In this document: piece after piece, positions 1-9,000 of the stretch | Position numbering within the stretch: position 1 is the first letter of the stretch | Layout: each line of letters starts with the position of its first letter | Source of the DNA: a virus | Direction: 5' to 3' (one strand) | Virus record (IMG/VR): IMGVR_UViG_3300029787_000190 | Coordinates: 1 to 33,217 of that record | DNA length: 33,217 nt | Position numbers and translations under genes: made by a program | The notes under the pieces: generated by a model | The model's input: the letters and a program-made list of their open reading frames with translations, nothing else | The model's database searches: none | What the model was told of the DNA's origin: nothing

Positions 1-56
1 TTAGAGGTTGGAGTCTAGTAGAAGATAAACCTAAAAAGAAAAAAGGTAAAAAATAA
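1..56 (+). CDS. C-terminal end of a truncated gene, probably head or head-tail protein
   Basis: Reading codons from base 3, the frame is open and ends at TAA 54-56. It encodes 17 residues, RGWSLVEDKP followed by a lysine-rich tail (KKKKGKK). The stop overlaps the next start as TAATG, the coupling used between many structural genes here. The window ends inside the major capsid gene and begins with head-tail joining genes, so this fragment is probably the end of a gene lying just after the capsid gene in a permuted genome. Too little is left to name it. Confidence 0.55.
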   Translation, partial: RGWSLVEDKPKKKKGKK

Positions 57-532
57 TGACAACATCAGTATTTAGTGTAGCATTATCTCATGTTCAGGAA
101 TATCAACCTGACATAGCTGGATTTGGTATTGCAAGTTTTGATACACAATTACAACACGCAGAAAATGATGTTATTAGACAGGTAAGAGAAGAATGGTGGG
201 AAAGATACAGACACACAGTAAGATATAAAGATATTACAAAAGTAACTTCCCTAGAATTAGTAAATAGTAAATTAACAGCAACACAATGGAGAAGATCAGT
301 TTGTTATAAGGCTTTAGCTGATTATATATTCCCAATGCTTACAAAGTTTAGAGACCCAGATACAGGTGAGGGTAAAGACAGTTTCCAAGTACAAATGGAT
401 TATTACAAGAATAGATATAATGAGGAATTTCAGGCTGTATTAAGAGATGGTGTTGAATATGATGAAGATAGTAGTGGAACAATTCAAGCAAGTGAAAAAG
501 AGCCAATACATACTTTAAGATTAGTGAGGTAA
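56..532 (+). CDS. Putative head-tail connector protein
   Basis: 158 residues, no membrane segment or signal peptide. The body is helical and rich in charged and aromatic residues (REEWWERYRH, YKALADYIFPML, MDYYKNRYNEEF), with an acidic C-terminal part. Length, composition and position (first gene of the head-tail joining block, before an HK97 gp10-like gene and a tail terminator) fit the small adaptors that bind the portal and begin the neck, such as the gp6-like or DUF1320 families. I recognise no diagnostic motif, so the call rests mainly on context. The start overlaps the upstream stop, and no strong Shine-Dalgarno sequence is seen. Confidence 0.55.
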   Translation: MTTSVFSVALSHVQEYQPDIAGFGIASFDTQLQHAENDVIRQVREEWWERYRHTVRYKDITKVTSLELVNSKLTATQWRRSVCYKALADYIFPMLTKFRDPDTGEGKDSFQVQMDYYKNRYNEEFQAVLRDGVEYDEDSSGTIQASEKEPIHTLRLVR

Positions 533-533
533 T

Positions 534-569
534 ATGTGTATCTGTGATGGTGAATGTATTTGTAAATAA
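534..569 (+). CDS. Eleven-residue cysteine-rich micro-ORF
   Basis: ATG 534 to TAA 567-569 encodes MCICDGECICK. Four of the eleven residues are cysteine, in the arrangement CxCxxxCxC. The ORF begins one base after the connector gene stops, and its own stop forms TAATG with the start of the next gene, so it sits in the same coupled chain as the neck genes. If translated, the four thiols could bind one zinc or iron ion or cap a small metal site; that is inference. It could instead be a spacer whose only job is to carry ribosomes to the next start. Confidence 0.4.
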   Translation: MCICDGECICK

Positions 570-1021
570 TGGTAGCTGATATAAAGATTACTGCAAATAC
601 TGTTGATATTGTTAAATACCTAGAAAGAACTAAGCAAAAAATTCCAAATCAAATACAAATGGCTTTAGCTAAAGCCTCACAGTTTGGTATCATGCGTATT
701 ACTGACAAGACACAAAAAGGTCAGTTGCCTGATGGTGGAAGATTAAGACCTTATAAAAAATCAACTAGGAAATCTAGGACAAAAAGAAAGCGACAGGTAG
801 GTCATGTTGATTTAACAGATACAGGTAGAATGTTTAGATCACTAACAAGTAAAATAAGTAAATCAAAAGGCTCATTATTTTTTAGGAGACAAGAAGAAAA
901 CAAAAAGGCTTTCTTCCATGATACAGGAACAAGATTTATGGACTCAAGACCATTTTTTGCTATTGGACGAAGAGATGAAGATAAGATAAGAGATATATTC
1001 TTTAAGGCAATAAAAATATGA
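569..1021 (+). CDS. HK97 gp10-like / virion morphogenesis tail completion protein
   Basis: 150 residues. A basic central stretch (about residues 58-78, many K and R) is followed by DLTDTGRMFRSL, then FFHDTGTRFMDSRPFFAIGRRDED near the C-terminus. The L.DTG.M..S signature and the G(T).. .RPF(F/L).. end are typical of the HK97 gp10 / Mu gpG-like family that completes the neck or tail end. It sits between the putative connector and the tail terminator, the usual place. Its start overlaps the stop of the micro-ORF by one base, and its end overlaps the next gene by four bases. Confidence 0.75.
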   Translation: MVADIKITANTVDIVKYLERTKQKIPNQIQMALAKASQFGIMRITDKTQKGQLPDGGRLRPYKKSTRKSRTKRKRQVGHVDLTDTGRMFRSLTSKISKSKGSLFFRRQEENKKAFFHDTGTRFMDSRPFFAIGRRDEDKIRDIFFKAIKI

Positions 1022-1461
1022 GTAAAAGAGAGAGTATAGCTGGAGATATTATTACTAAACTAGATGCAGTATCTAGTCCTATTGAATTTAAACTCTTAAA
1101 AAGAGTACCATTTCAACCTGAAGAGTTAAGTAATGCACAGTTTCCAGCCGCATATATACAAACAGGGGACGAAACTAGAGAGTTTTTTTCTATTGGAGAT
1201 GTAGGCTCAGGTAAAAGACAAGGCACTATTGATTTCTTAGTTGTTGGGTTTGTAAAAGGAACTGACTCAAATATTGATACATTACGCAATCAATTAATAG
1301 AAGTAGTAGAAGAAACATTAGATAATGACATAACTAGAAATGGTAATGCTCTTAGTACCCAAGTTGTAGAGGCAAGTTCTGATGAGGGTGTATTATTTCC
1401 TTATGGTGGTGTAAGAATTGTGGTAAGAGTTTTATATGAATTTGTTAGGGGGACTTCATAA
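1018..1461 (+). CDS. Tail terminator protein (gpU-like)
   Basis: 147 residues. It starts with MSKRESIAGDIITKLDAV and alternates predicted helix and strand, with paired strands (GTIDFLVVGFV and GGVRIVVRVLYEF) around a helix rich in acidic residues. This pattern and length fit tail terminator proteins, which cap the growing tail tube and join it to the head. Context agrees: gp10-like gene before, tail tube gene after. ATGA overlap with the preceding gene implies translational coupling. The call is from context plus overall pattern, not from a catalytic motif. Confidence 0.65.
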   Translation: MSKRESIAGDIITKLDAVSSPIEFKLLKRVPFQPEELSNAQFPAAYIQTGDETREFFSIGDVGSGKRQGTIDFLVVGFVKGTDSNIDTLRNQLIEVVEETLDNDITRNGNALSTQVVEASSDEGVLFPYGGVRIVVRVLYEFVRGTS

Positions 1462-1598
1462 TGCCTAAAAGAATAAAAATATATTTTCCTGATGGAGAGA
1501 ACGAGATGGAGATATTTGATAACCAGCTTGAAAATTATCTTGCAAAAGGATTTAAGAAAGATAAAAAAGAAGATAGACCTCTTCAAAAAATGATTTAG
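1461..1598 (+). CDS. Small tail-region protein, 45 residues, possible frameshifted acidic extension
   Basis: ATG 1461 directly follows the terminator stop (TAATG). The product begins MPKRIKIYFPDGENEMEIFD, has a lysine-rich middle and ends at TAG 1596-1598. Short genes here, between terminator and tail tube, are common in related phages, with no known role. The end is odd. The -1 frame is open only from 1577, passes the A6 run at 1585-1590, and reads NDLEEEETNIIEE before TAA 1628-1630, four bases before the tail tube start. A shift in the A run would give about 57 residues with a balanced basic-acidic tail. Either slippage or a one-base homopolymer error could explain it. Confidence 0.6.
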   Translation: MPKRIKIYFPDGENEMEIFDNQLENYLAKGFKKDKKEDRPLQKMI

Positions 1599-1634
1599 AA
1601 GAAGAGGAAACAAACATAATAGAGGAGTAAAATT

Positions 1635-2021
1635 ATGGCAACGCATACAGGATTAAATGGTGTTGTTAAAATTGGGTCTAACACAGTTGGAGAAGTAACA
1701 TCATTTACTTTAAACCAAACTCAAGACACAGTTGAAGATACATCATTAACAGACTCAATGAAAAGTTATAAAGCAGTAAGAGGAGACGCAACAGCAACAG
1801 TTGAATGTCATTTTGACGAAACTGATACTGCTCAAGAGGCGGCAAACTTAGGAACAAGTGCTACACTAGAACTATACCCAGAGGGTGCAGATAGTGGAGA
1901 CAAATATTTCACAGGAACAGCTATTGTTACAGGTGGAGATGTTGGTGTTACTATGGACGGAATTATAACTAGAACTTTATCTTTTCAATTTTCAGGTGGG
2001 GTATCTGAGGCTACAGTTTAA
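1635..2021 (+). CDS. Major tail protein (tail tube)
   Basis: 128 residues, rich in T, G, V and S and with no cysteine beyond one, as expected for a beta-sandwich tube protein. The start MATHTGLNGVVKIGSNTVGEV and repeated strands (TATVECHFDET, TLELYPEG) match small tail tube proteins of siphoviruses. The family polymerises as rings around the tape measure. A stand-alone ribosome site (GAGGAG, 1622-1627) precedes the start, unlike the stop-start coupling of the neighbours, which suits an abundant virion protein. It is followed, as usual, by the tail assembly chaperone and tape measure. Confidence 0.8.
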   Translation: MATHTGLNGVVKIGSNTVGEVTSFTLNQTQDTVEDTSLTDSMKSYKAVRGDATATVECHFDETDTAQEAANLGTSATLELYPEGADSGDKYFTGTAIVTGGDVGVTMDGIITRTLSFQFSGGVSEATV

Positions 2022-2024
2022 TTT

Positions 2025-2369
2025 GTGGTAGAAAAAATAGATTTCTTTGAGGGAGTCAAAAACCATTTTGATTCTCTTGAAGTAAAAATAATTGAAGTTC
2101 CTGAATGGGGTCTTGAAGGCGATAAAGCTATGTATGTAAGACCCTTTACAATGAACGAAAAGGCAAAATTATTTAAGGGTGCTAATGACTCTGATCTAAG
2201 TGTTTTGGTTGATGTAATTATACAAAAAGCTGAAACACAAAGTGGAGACAAGATGTTTGATTTATCTCATAAGCCAAAGTTCAAAATGAAAGCTGATACT
2301 GATGTTATTTCAAGAGTTGCGTCAGCTATTATGTCTCAAGACAATATTACTGATTTAAAAAAAAACTAA
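2025..2369 (+). CDS. Tail assembly chaperone, short form (lambda gpG-like)
   Basis: 114 residues, starting at GTG 2025 (MVEKIDFFEGVKN). It lies between tail tube and tape measure, the invariant place of the G/GT chaperones, which hold the tape measure in solution while tube subunits assemble around it. The reading frame ends with AAA AAA AAC TAA, so the terminator directly follows a slippery heptamer. The GTG start overlaps nothing and has a weak ribosome site, so level control is probably from the upstream gene. The alternative, a plain small tail protein, is unlikely given the frameshift signal. Confidence 0.8.
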   Translation: MVEKIDFFEGVKNHFDSLEVKIIEVPEWGLEGDKAMYVRPFTMNEKAKLFKGANDSDLSVLVDVIIQKAETQSGDKMFDLSHKPKFKMKADTDVISRVASAIMSQDNITDLKKN

Positions 2370-2533
2370 ATTCAGACCCAGAACTTTATAATGTTTTAGC
2401 CTTAGGAGAAAGGCTACATATGTCAGTAAGAGACGTATTGCAAATGTCAGTTCAAGAGTTTAATATGTGGATAGCTTACTTCCAACTTCAACAGGAAAAA
2501 GCTGAACAAGAACAACGAATGAATAAGAGATAA
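2025..2533 (+). CDS. Tail assembly chaperone, frameshifted fusion (gpGT-like)
   Basis: A -1 slip at A AAA AAC (2360-2366) skips the TAA at 2367-2369 and enters a frame that stays open to TAA 2531-2533. The added 55 codons encode LNSDPELYNVLALGERLHMS, then VRDVLQMSVQEFNMWIAYF and a Q/E/K-rich end. The total is about 169 residues. In lambda, G and GT forms at a fixed ratio are both needed for tail assembly. The T part has no start of its own, and its stop overlaps the tape measure start (TAATG), so translation of the T frame also feeds the tape measure. This is seen directly in sequence; slippage efficiency is not. Confidence 0.85.
2360..2366 (+). promoter_or_regulatory. -1 ribosomal frameshift site A AAA AAC
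   Basis: This is a canonical bacterial slippery heptamer in the correct phase (zero-frame codons AAA 2361-2363 and AAC 2364-2366) and is followed at once by a zero-frame TAA. It lies in a run of nine A. It joins the G and T parts of the tail chaperone. I see no strong downstream hairpin; the adjacent stop codon may itself promote pausing. Confidence 0.85.
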
Positions 2534-4830
2534 TGGCTACAAAAAAAGTTAATATTGATATTATTGCTAGGGATAAGTCCAAAAGAGCATTAAACAATGT
2601 TAAAGGTAGTTTAGATAAATTAAAATCATCAGTATTTAATGTTAGAAATGCTTTAGCTGGTTTAGGTGCTGGTTTAGTAATAAGAAACCTAATTAATACA
2701 GGTAAAGAGTTAGAAAATTTACAAACAAGATTTAAGTTTTTATTAAAAGATGCAAATGAAGGTGCAAAAGCCTTTGAAAATCTTACAAAGTTTGCATCAA
2801 AAGTTCCTTTTTCATTAGAAGAAATACAAGCTGGTTCAGGAATATTAGCTACAGTAACGGACAATGCTGATGATCTTCAAAAGATGTTGGAGATTACAGG
2901 TAATGTAGCCGCAACTACAGGCTTAGATTTTAGAACTGCGGCTGAACAAATACAACGATCATTTAGTGCTGGTATAGGTGCGGCTGACTTATTTAGAGAA
3001 AAAGGGGTCAGAAATATGCTTGGTTTCAAAGCTGGTGCTACAGTATCTATTGAGGAAACTGTAGAGGCATTTGAAAATGTTTTTGGAAATGGTGGTCAAT
3101 TTGGAACTGCTACTGATGAACTAGCACAAACACTAGAGGGAACTTTATCTATGATTAATGATAAAGTTTTTACTTTTAAGAAAACATTATTAGATGCTGG
3201 TTTCTTTGCAGAACTTAAAAGACAGTTTGGTGATTTAGATAATTTTTTAAAACAAAATCAAAAAACTTTAGAAGAAGTAGCTACAGATATAGGAAAAGGT
3301 TTGGCTCAAGCAGTTGTAGGACTAGCAGAGGGTATAAAATTTGTAGCAGATAATTTTACATTATTAAAAGCGGCTGTAGGTGGATTTATAGCTTTTAAAT
3401 TAGCTGGTGTAATTATTGGAATTACAAATGCCATAAGATTGATGAGAATACAAACATCAGGTCTTGTAGCATTATCAGGTGCTAAAGGTCTTGCTTTAGT
3501 AGTTGCATCTTTTGCGGCTATGAAAATTGCGGCTAGTGATTTTAAAGAAGAAGTTAGAAATGTAAGAGAGGAACTAAGAGAATTATCATTAAGTGAATTA
3601 ACTAAACGAGCAACAGAACTTAATTTAGAAATACTTAAATTAACCCAACAAAATAAAAATCTTACAGAGTCTTTTAAAGATCAACATGAGGAACTAGGAG
3701 AAACTAATGGTTTTTTCCCTGAACTTCAACTTAACATGGGAAAACAAATTCAGTTAGAAAATGAAGTTGGAAAAGAATATGACAACAACACTTTAAAAAT
3801 ACAACAATTAAATGAAGAACTAAGAATATTAAACCAGCTTATAAATCAAGGGGGTGGTGGAACAAAAAAACTTATTGAACCTCTTGGTGCATTAGATAAT
3901 GATTTAAAAGGTTTTATAAACACCAATAAAGAAACAACTGATGGTATTGAAGATCAAAAAGAAAAAGTAAAAGTTTTAAGAGAGGTTGTTGGTGGAATAG
4001 ATGGGGACTTTAGAAATTTACACCCAACACTTTTAGACACAATTAATTTTAATAAAAATTTAGCTGATAGTTTTAATGAAGTAGAGGAACAGGCAAAAAA
4101 AGTAAAACCAATAATATTTCAAACTAGACCTGACCAACAAACAGGTATGTCAGAAAGAGACAAACAAGCCATAAAAGATAAAAAAGCACATGAAGAAGAA
4201 ATTAATAGAATATTATTAGAAAATAAAATTGAGGGTATGAAAATTGCTCAAGAGATGGCTGATGAAAAATTAAGATTAAATAATATTGAAGTTGAGGCTG
4301 AAAAGAAAAAACAAGAGGAATTAGTTGCTTTAAAAAAACAAGGCAACAAAGAAATGTTTGATAATACAAGATCAAGTTTACAGGCTCTTAGTGGATTAAA
4401 CAGAACCGCATTTGAGGCTTTTAAAAGATTTCAAATTGCTGAGGCTACAATAAATGCAATACGATCCGCAAGTAAAGCATTTGGTCAATATCCATTTCCT
4501 ATTAATATTGGAGTTGCGGCAACAGCTTTAGCAAAAGGTATGGCTATGGTAGCGCAAATTAAATCAACTAGCTTTAGAGAAAAAGGTGGTGCTGTATCTC
4601 AAGGTAAACCATTTATTGTTGGGGAAAAAGGTCCGGAACTTTTTGTACCAAATCAATCAGGAAATATAATTGCAAATAATAAAATGGGTGGAAGTCCTGT
4701 TAATGTTACATTTAATATTAGTACAGTTGATGCAAGAGGATTTAATGAACTGTTAAGTAATAGTAGAGGAACAATAGTAAGTCTGATAAATAGTGCTGTA
4801 AATGAGTCAGGGAGACAGGCTGTTGTATGA
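2533..4830 (+). CDS. Tape measure protein
   Basis: 765 residues, the largest tail gene apart from the tip protein. The N-terminal third holds the conserved tape-measure domain (LENLQTRFKFLL, then KFASKVPFSLEEIQAGSGIL and GLDFRTAAEQIQRSFSAG, about residues 58-150). A hydrophobic stretch follows near residues 278-300 (VGGFIAFKLAGVIIGITNAI). Next comes a long helical, K/E/Q-rich segment (about 330-640). The C-terminus has GGAVSQGKPFIVGEKGPELFVP and a short folded end. The protein sets tail length; at the usual 0.15 nm per residue the tail would be about 115 nm (estimate). Start overlaps the chaperone stop. Confidence 0.92.
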   Translation: MATKKVNIDIIARDKSKRALNNVKGSLDKLKSSVFNVRNALAGLGAGLVIRNLINTGKELENLQTRFKFLLKDANEGAKAFENLTKFASKVPFSLEEIQAGSGILATVTDNADDLQKMLEITGNVAATTGLDFRTAAEQIQRSFSAGIGAADLFREKGVRNMLGFKAGATVSIEETVEAFENVFGNGGQFGTATDELAQTLEGTLSMINDKVFTFKKTLLDAGFFAELKRQFGDLDNFLKQNQKTLEEVATDIGKGLAQAVVGLAEGIKFVADNFTLLKAAVGGFIAFKLAGVIIGITNAIRLMRIQTSGLVALSGAKGLALVVASFAAMKIAASDFKEEVRNVREELRELSLSELTKRATELNLEILKLTQQNKNLTESFKDQHEELGETNGFFPELQLNMGKQIQLENEVGKEYDNNTLKIQQLNEELRILNQLINQGGGGTKKLIEPLGALDNDLKGFINTNKETTDGIEDQKEKVKVLREVVGGIDGDFRNLHPTLLDTINFNKNLADSFNEVEEQAKKVKPIIFQTRPDQQTGMSERDKQAIKDKKAHEEEINRILLENKIEGMKIAQEMADEKLRLNNIEVEAEKKKQEELVALKKQGNKEMFDNTRSSLQALSGLNRTAFEAFKRFQIAEATINAIRSASKAFGQYPFPINIGVAATALAKGMAMVAQIKSTSFREKGGAVSQGKPFIVGEKGPELFVPNQSGNIIANNKMGGSPVNVTFNISTVDARGFNELLSNSRGTIVSLINSAVNESGRQAVV

Positions 4831-5435
4831 GTGGTGCATTACCTAGTGTTGATTTTAAAGCTATTAATTTTCAAAGTGAACAACGAACTTTGCGAAGTAT
4901 TACGGATAGTGGCAAAACCTTTCGTAGGCAAATTGATGGGCAAAGATGGTCATTTACTCTTAGTTATCCATTAAAAACAAGAACAGAATTTGCACCTATA
5001 CAAGCATTTTTAATTAAACAACGATCAGGTAAAGAAAATTTTACTATTACATTTCCAACTTATTTTAATGCTCAAGGTTCAGAAACAGGTACAGTAAGAG
5101 TTAATGGGTCTCATACTGCTGGAGATACAACAATAACAGTTGATGGTCATGCTGGAGATACTGCTGGTTCTTTTAAAGCTGGAGACTTAATTAAATTTAA
5201 TCATAGTAAAGTTTATATGATTGTAGAAGATGTTACCCCAAGTTCTAATGCATCTACACTTACAATAGAACCACCTCTTAGAGATGCTTTAGCTAATGAT
5301 GAGCAAGTTAATTATGATAATATTACTTTTACAGTTCATCTAAGTTCTGATGTTCAAGAGTTTCCAACAAATACTATTGATAAAGATAATAATATTTTAA
5401 TAAGTTACGAGTTTGATGTTATTGAGAGTTTGTAA
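4827..5435 (+). CDS. Minor tail protein, gpM-like
   Basis: 202 residues, overlapping the tape measure by four bases (ATGA). N-terminal part reads like a tail-tip adaptor (LPSVDFKAINFQSEQRTLR, then RRQIDGQRWSFTLSYPL). The middle has an insertion rich in T, G and D resembling a small carbohydrate-binding or Ig-like fold (TAGDTTITVDGHAGDTAG). The C-terminus returns to strand pattern (NILISYEFDVIE). Position straight after the tape measure and before gpL-like and gpJ-like genes matches lambda gpM, which sits where tube meets tip. No lambda gpH-gpM spacing gene is present. Confidence 0.7.
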   Translation: MSGALPSVDFKAINFQSEQRTLRSITDSGKTFRRQIDGQRWSFTLSYPLKTRTEFAPIQAFLIKQRSGKENFTITFPTYFNAQGSETGTVRVNGSHTAGDTTITVDGHAGDTAGSFKAGDLIKFNHSKVYMIVEDVTPSSNASTLTIEPPLRDALANDEQVNYDNITFTVHLSSDVQEFPTNTIDKDNNILISYEFDVIESL

Positions 5436-6001
5436 TGGCAAGAGGTTTATCAAGTGCTGTAAAAACGGAATTAGCAACAGGTAATATAGCACCTGTTCAT
5501 TTAATTCATTTAAACTTTGCTACACCATTATATTTAACTGATTGTAGTTTTGACTTAACCTCAAGTATTTCAGGAAGTTCAAGAACTTATACAGCAAGTG
5601 GTCATATTCTTGGTTTAGGAAATACTCAAGAAGGTACAGAGCCAATTAAAAACTCATTAATTTTAAATTTATCTGGGGTAGATCAAACTTTTATTTCTAT
5701 TGCATTAAATGAAAATATTATAAATGATACTGTGCAAATCTACAGAGGATTTTTAAATAGTTCTAATTCATTAATTGCTGACCCTTTTTTATTATACGAA
5801 GGTTTTATAGATCAGTATTCAATAGAAGATGATACTACAACTGCTGGAATAGGTTTAAGTATTACTTCACATTGGGGTAACTTTGAAAAAGTGTCTGGGC
5901 GAAGATCAAATGATAATTCGCAACAAAGATTTTTTTCTGGAGATAAAGGTTTTGAATTTTCAGCATTAACAGTACAAGATATTAGATGGGGTAGAGAGTA
6001 A
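5435..6001 (+). CDS. Minor tail protein, gpL-like (DUF2163/DUF1833 type)
   Basis: 188 residues. It begins MARGLSSAVKTELATGNIAP with HLIHLNFATPLYLTD, and has FLLYEGFIDQYSIEDD and NFEKVSGRRSNDNSQQRFFSGD near the end. The YEG.ID....D and SGRR.....Q..F.GD segments are characteristic of the tail-tip proteins grouped as DUF1833/DUF2163, functionally like lambda gpL. Lambda gpL carries a cysteine-bound iron-sulfur cluster; here I see only one cysteine (in TDCSFDL, about residue 37), so no cluster is expected. Start and stop are coupled to both neighbours by TAATG. Confidence 0.75.
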   Translation: MARGLSSAVKTELATGNIAPVHLIHLNFATPLYLTDCSFDLTSSISGSSRTYTASGHILGLGNTQEGTEPIKNSLILNLSGVDQTFISIALNENIINDTVQIYRGFLNSSNSLIADPFLLYEGFIDQYSIEDDTTTAGIGLSITSHWGNFEKVSGRRSNDNSQQRFFSGDKGFEFSALTVQDIRWGRE

Positions 6002-9000
6002 TGGGTTGGGGTAGTTTTTTCGGTGGAATAATATCAATAATTAAACCCATAGCATCTTTTATTTCTCCTATACTTTCAACAATTAGTATTGTTTCAATGG
6101 CTCTTACTTGGTTGAGAAAACCAGATGAGCCAGAATTTAATTTTGATACAACAGCAGAAAATATAGCAAAAGGTGTTTTATTAAATAAGACAGCCGCTAA
6201 TGGACAAATACCTATAATTTATGGAACAAGAAAAGTAGGGGGAACTTTAGCTTTCTTAGAAACTTCAGGAACAGATAACCAATATTTATATATGGCTCTA
6301 ATACTTGGAGAAGGAGAGATTGATGATATTACAAAAATATTTGTTAATGATAATGAAGTTACTTTTGATGGAGATTTATCTGATAATACAGAAAGAGATG
6401 TTGCAAGTTCTGACTCTAATTATTTTAAAGACTCAGAAAGTTTAATAAAAGTAAGACCTCACTATGGGTCAGATGACCAAACAGCTTGTAGTTTATTAAG
6501 TACATTAACCTCATGGACAAGCAATCATAGACTAAGAGGTATTGCTTATTTATCATTACGTTTAAAATGGAACTCTGACTCTTTTGGCTCTATTCCAACA
6601 GTTAATGCCATAGTTAAAGGTAAAAAAATTTATAATCCTAATTTAGATGGAACTAAAACAGGGGGTAGTGGTTCACATAGAGAAGATACCTCAAGCACTT
6701 GGGAATATTCAGATAACCCAATTTATCAACTATTAGATTATTTAAGAAATGATAGATATGGAATGGGAATAGCTAATAGTTATTTTGACTCACATTATGC
6801 TGATTGGCAAACTGCTGGGGATATTTGTGATACAAACATAACTCCTTATTCAGGTGCAAGTCAAATTGACTTAATTGATAGTCATGCTGTTGTAGATACT
6901 TCACAAAAAATTATAGATAATACAAAAAAGTTTTTAACAGGTTCAAGATCATTTTTAAATTTTTCGGCTGGTAAATATAAAATTACTGTTGAAAGTTCAG
7001 GAAGTGCATCAATAACTCTTACTGAAGATAATATTATAGGTGGAATAGGAGTCTCAAGTAAAAATAAAAACGAAAGATATAATAGAGTTATAGTAACATT
7101 TATTAATCCTGATAAAAATTACCAAGTAGATGAGGCACAGTTTCCACCTGTAGATGAAACAGGTTTAGCTACTGCTGACCAACACGCAACAATGAAAACA
7201 GCAGATGGTAGTATTTTATTAGAAGGTAGATTTGATATGCCAACATTAACAAGTCCATATCAAGCTCAAGAAATGGCTGAAATAATTTTGCGTAGGTCTA
7301 GGTCAAGTTTAGATGTTACACTTACAGCAGATGGAAACGCAATAGACTTAGTTGTAGGTGATATTGTAAATATAACTCATGCTACTCCAAGTTTTAGTGC
7401 AAAGCCATTTAGAGTTTTATCAACAACTATTAATCCTGACAGTTCTGTTTCTTTGCAACTTACAGAACACCAAGACTCTTATTATACTTTTGGAACACAG
7501 CAAGAAGTGGCAAGTATTCCTGATACAACTCTTCCAAATCCTTTTTCTATTCAACCACCAGCATCTATCACTTTAGCAGATGAGTTAGTTGAATATGCAG
7601 ATGGAATAGTAATAACAAGATTACTAATAACTGTTGGTGCGTCCCCAGATAATTTTGTTGATAATTATGAAGTCCAAATAAAACAAACAAAAGACCAAAA
7701 AGGAATTGCTGTTACTGACTCATTTAAAGAAATATCAGTAGGTAAAATATTAGAATATCAACATTTAAACGTCATAGATGGTGCTGAATATCAAGTTAGA
7801 GTAAGGGCTGTTAACAGTTTAGGTGTTAAATCAACTTTTATATCAGCGACAAGAATAATAGTTGGTGGTGTTGAACCACCAAGTAATGTTGAAGATTTTG
7901 CTGTAGAAATGCACGGACAAGACCATATGAAATTAACTTGGACACCACCAAGCCAAGAAAGTGATTTAGATATTTCTTTTTATGAAATAAGATACCAAGA
8001 TGTTTTAAGTGGTGCTAATTGGCTTAATTCAACAAACTTAGTAAAATGTCCTAGAAGAAAATGTGATAATGTAATTGTACCAGCAAAGACAGGCACATAT
8101 TTAATTAAAGCAGTTGATAAAAATAGTAATACTTCAGCAGAGGCTAATATTGTATCAACAAATATTTCTGGCATACAATCATATAAAACTATTTCATCAT
8201 TTACAGAAACACCAGATATTGTTGGTGCGGCAGATCAAATGGACGCAACATTACCTTTAGCTGTAAAAGTAGATGCAAGTGGTGATGTAGTATTAACTCT
8301 TGATACAGTTACAAATTTTGATGATACTGTTGGAAATTTTGACTCTCCTAGTGGTGATTTTGAGTTAGGTGGTACTGATACAACATCAAACCCAACATTT
8401 TTTAATTCCAATAGAGATGCTAAAGGATTTTATAATTTTGGTAATTCTTTGTCATTATCTAATATTTATGATGGAAACATTGAGCCTACACTTACCTTAG
8501 ATGCAGAAAACCCCTATGATAAATTTGATAGTGGTAAAGGTGCATTATTATTTGACGAGGCAAAAGCACCTTTTGATGGTACTGAGCAAATCCATGCATT
8601 TCACAGAATACAAATAGCAACATCAACAACTTCTTTGGCTGGGTGTACTACTTTTGTAGACATAACACAATCAGCTACCTTTAAGTTTAAATTTGCTAAG
8701 TTTAGATTAAAATTAAGTAATGATGATGACCAAACATCAAGTAATATAAAAACAATGGCAATAAAACTAAATATGGAAGAAAGAATTTTTGCTGAAAGTA
8801 ATTTAGCTACTTCTTCAGGCTCTAAAGTTATCACTTATACAAATCCTTTTTTTGCTGTACCATCTTTAGGAATTGCGGCTCAGAATATGGTTACAGGTGA
8901 TACGTTTACTATAAGTGCAAAAACTGTTAATGGTTTTACTATAGCTTTTGTTAATAGTTCTGGTTCAGCAGTAGATAGAACTTTTGATTATTTAGCAAAA

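Noticed and set aside
1401-1646. Reverse-strand ORF across terminator and small gene
   Set aside because: Hydrophobic F/L/I run that is a shadow of A-rich coding on the + strand; it has no ribosome site.
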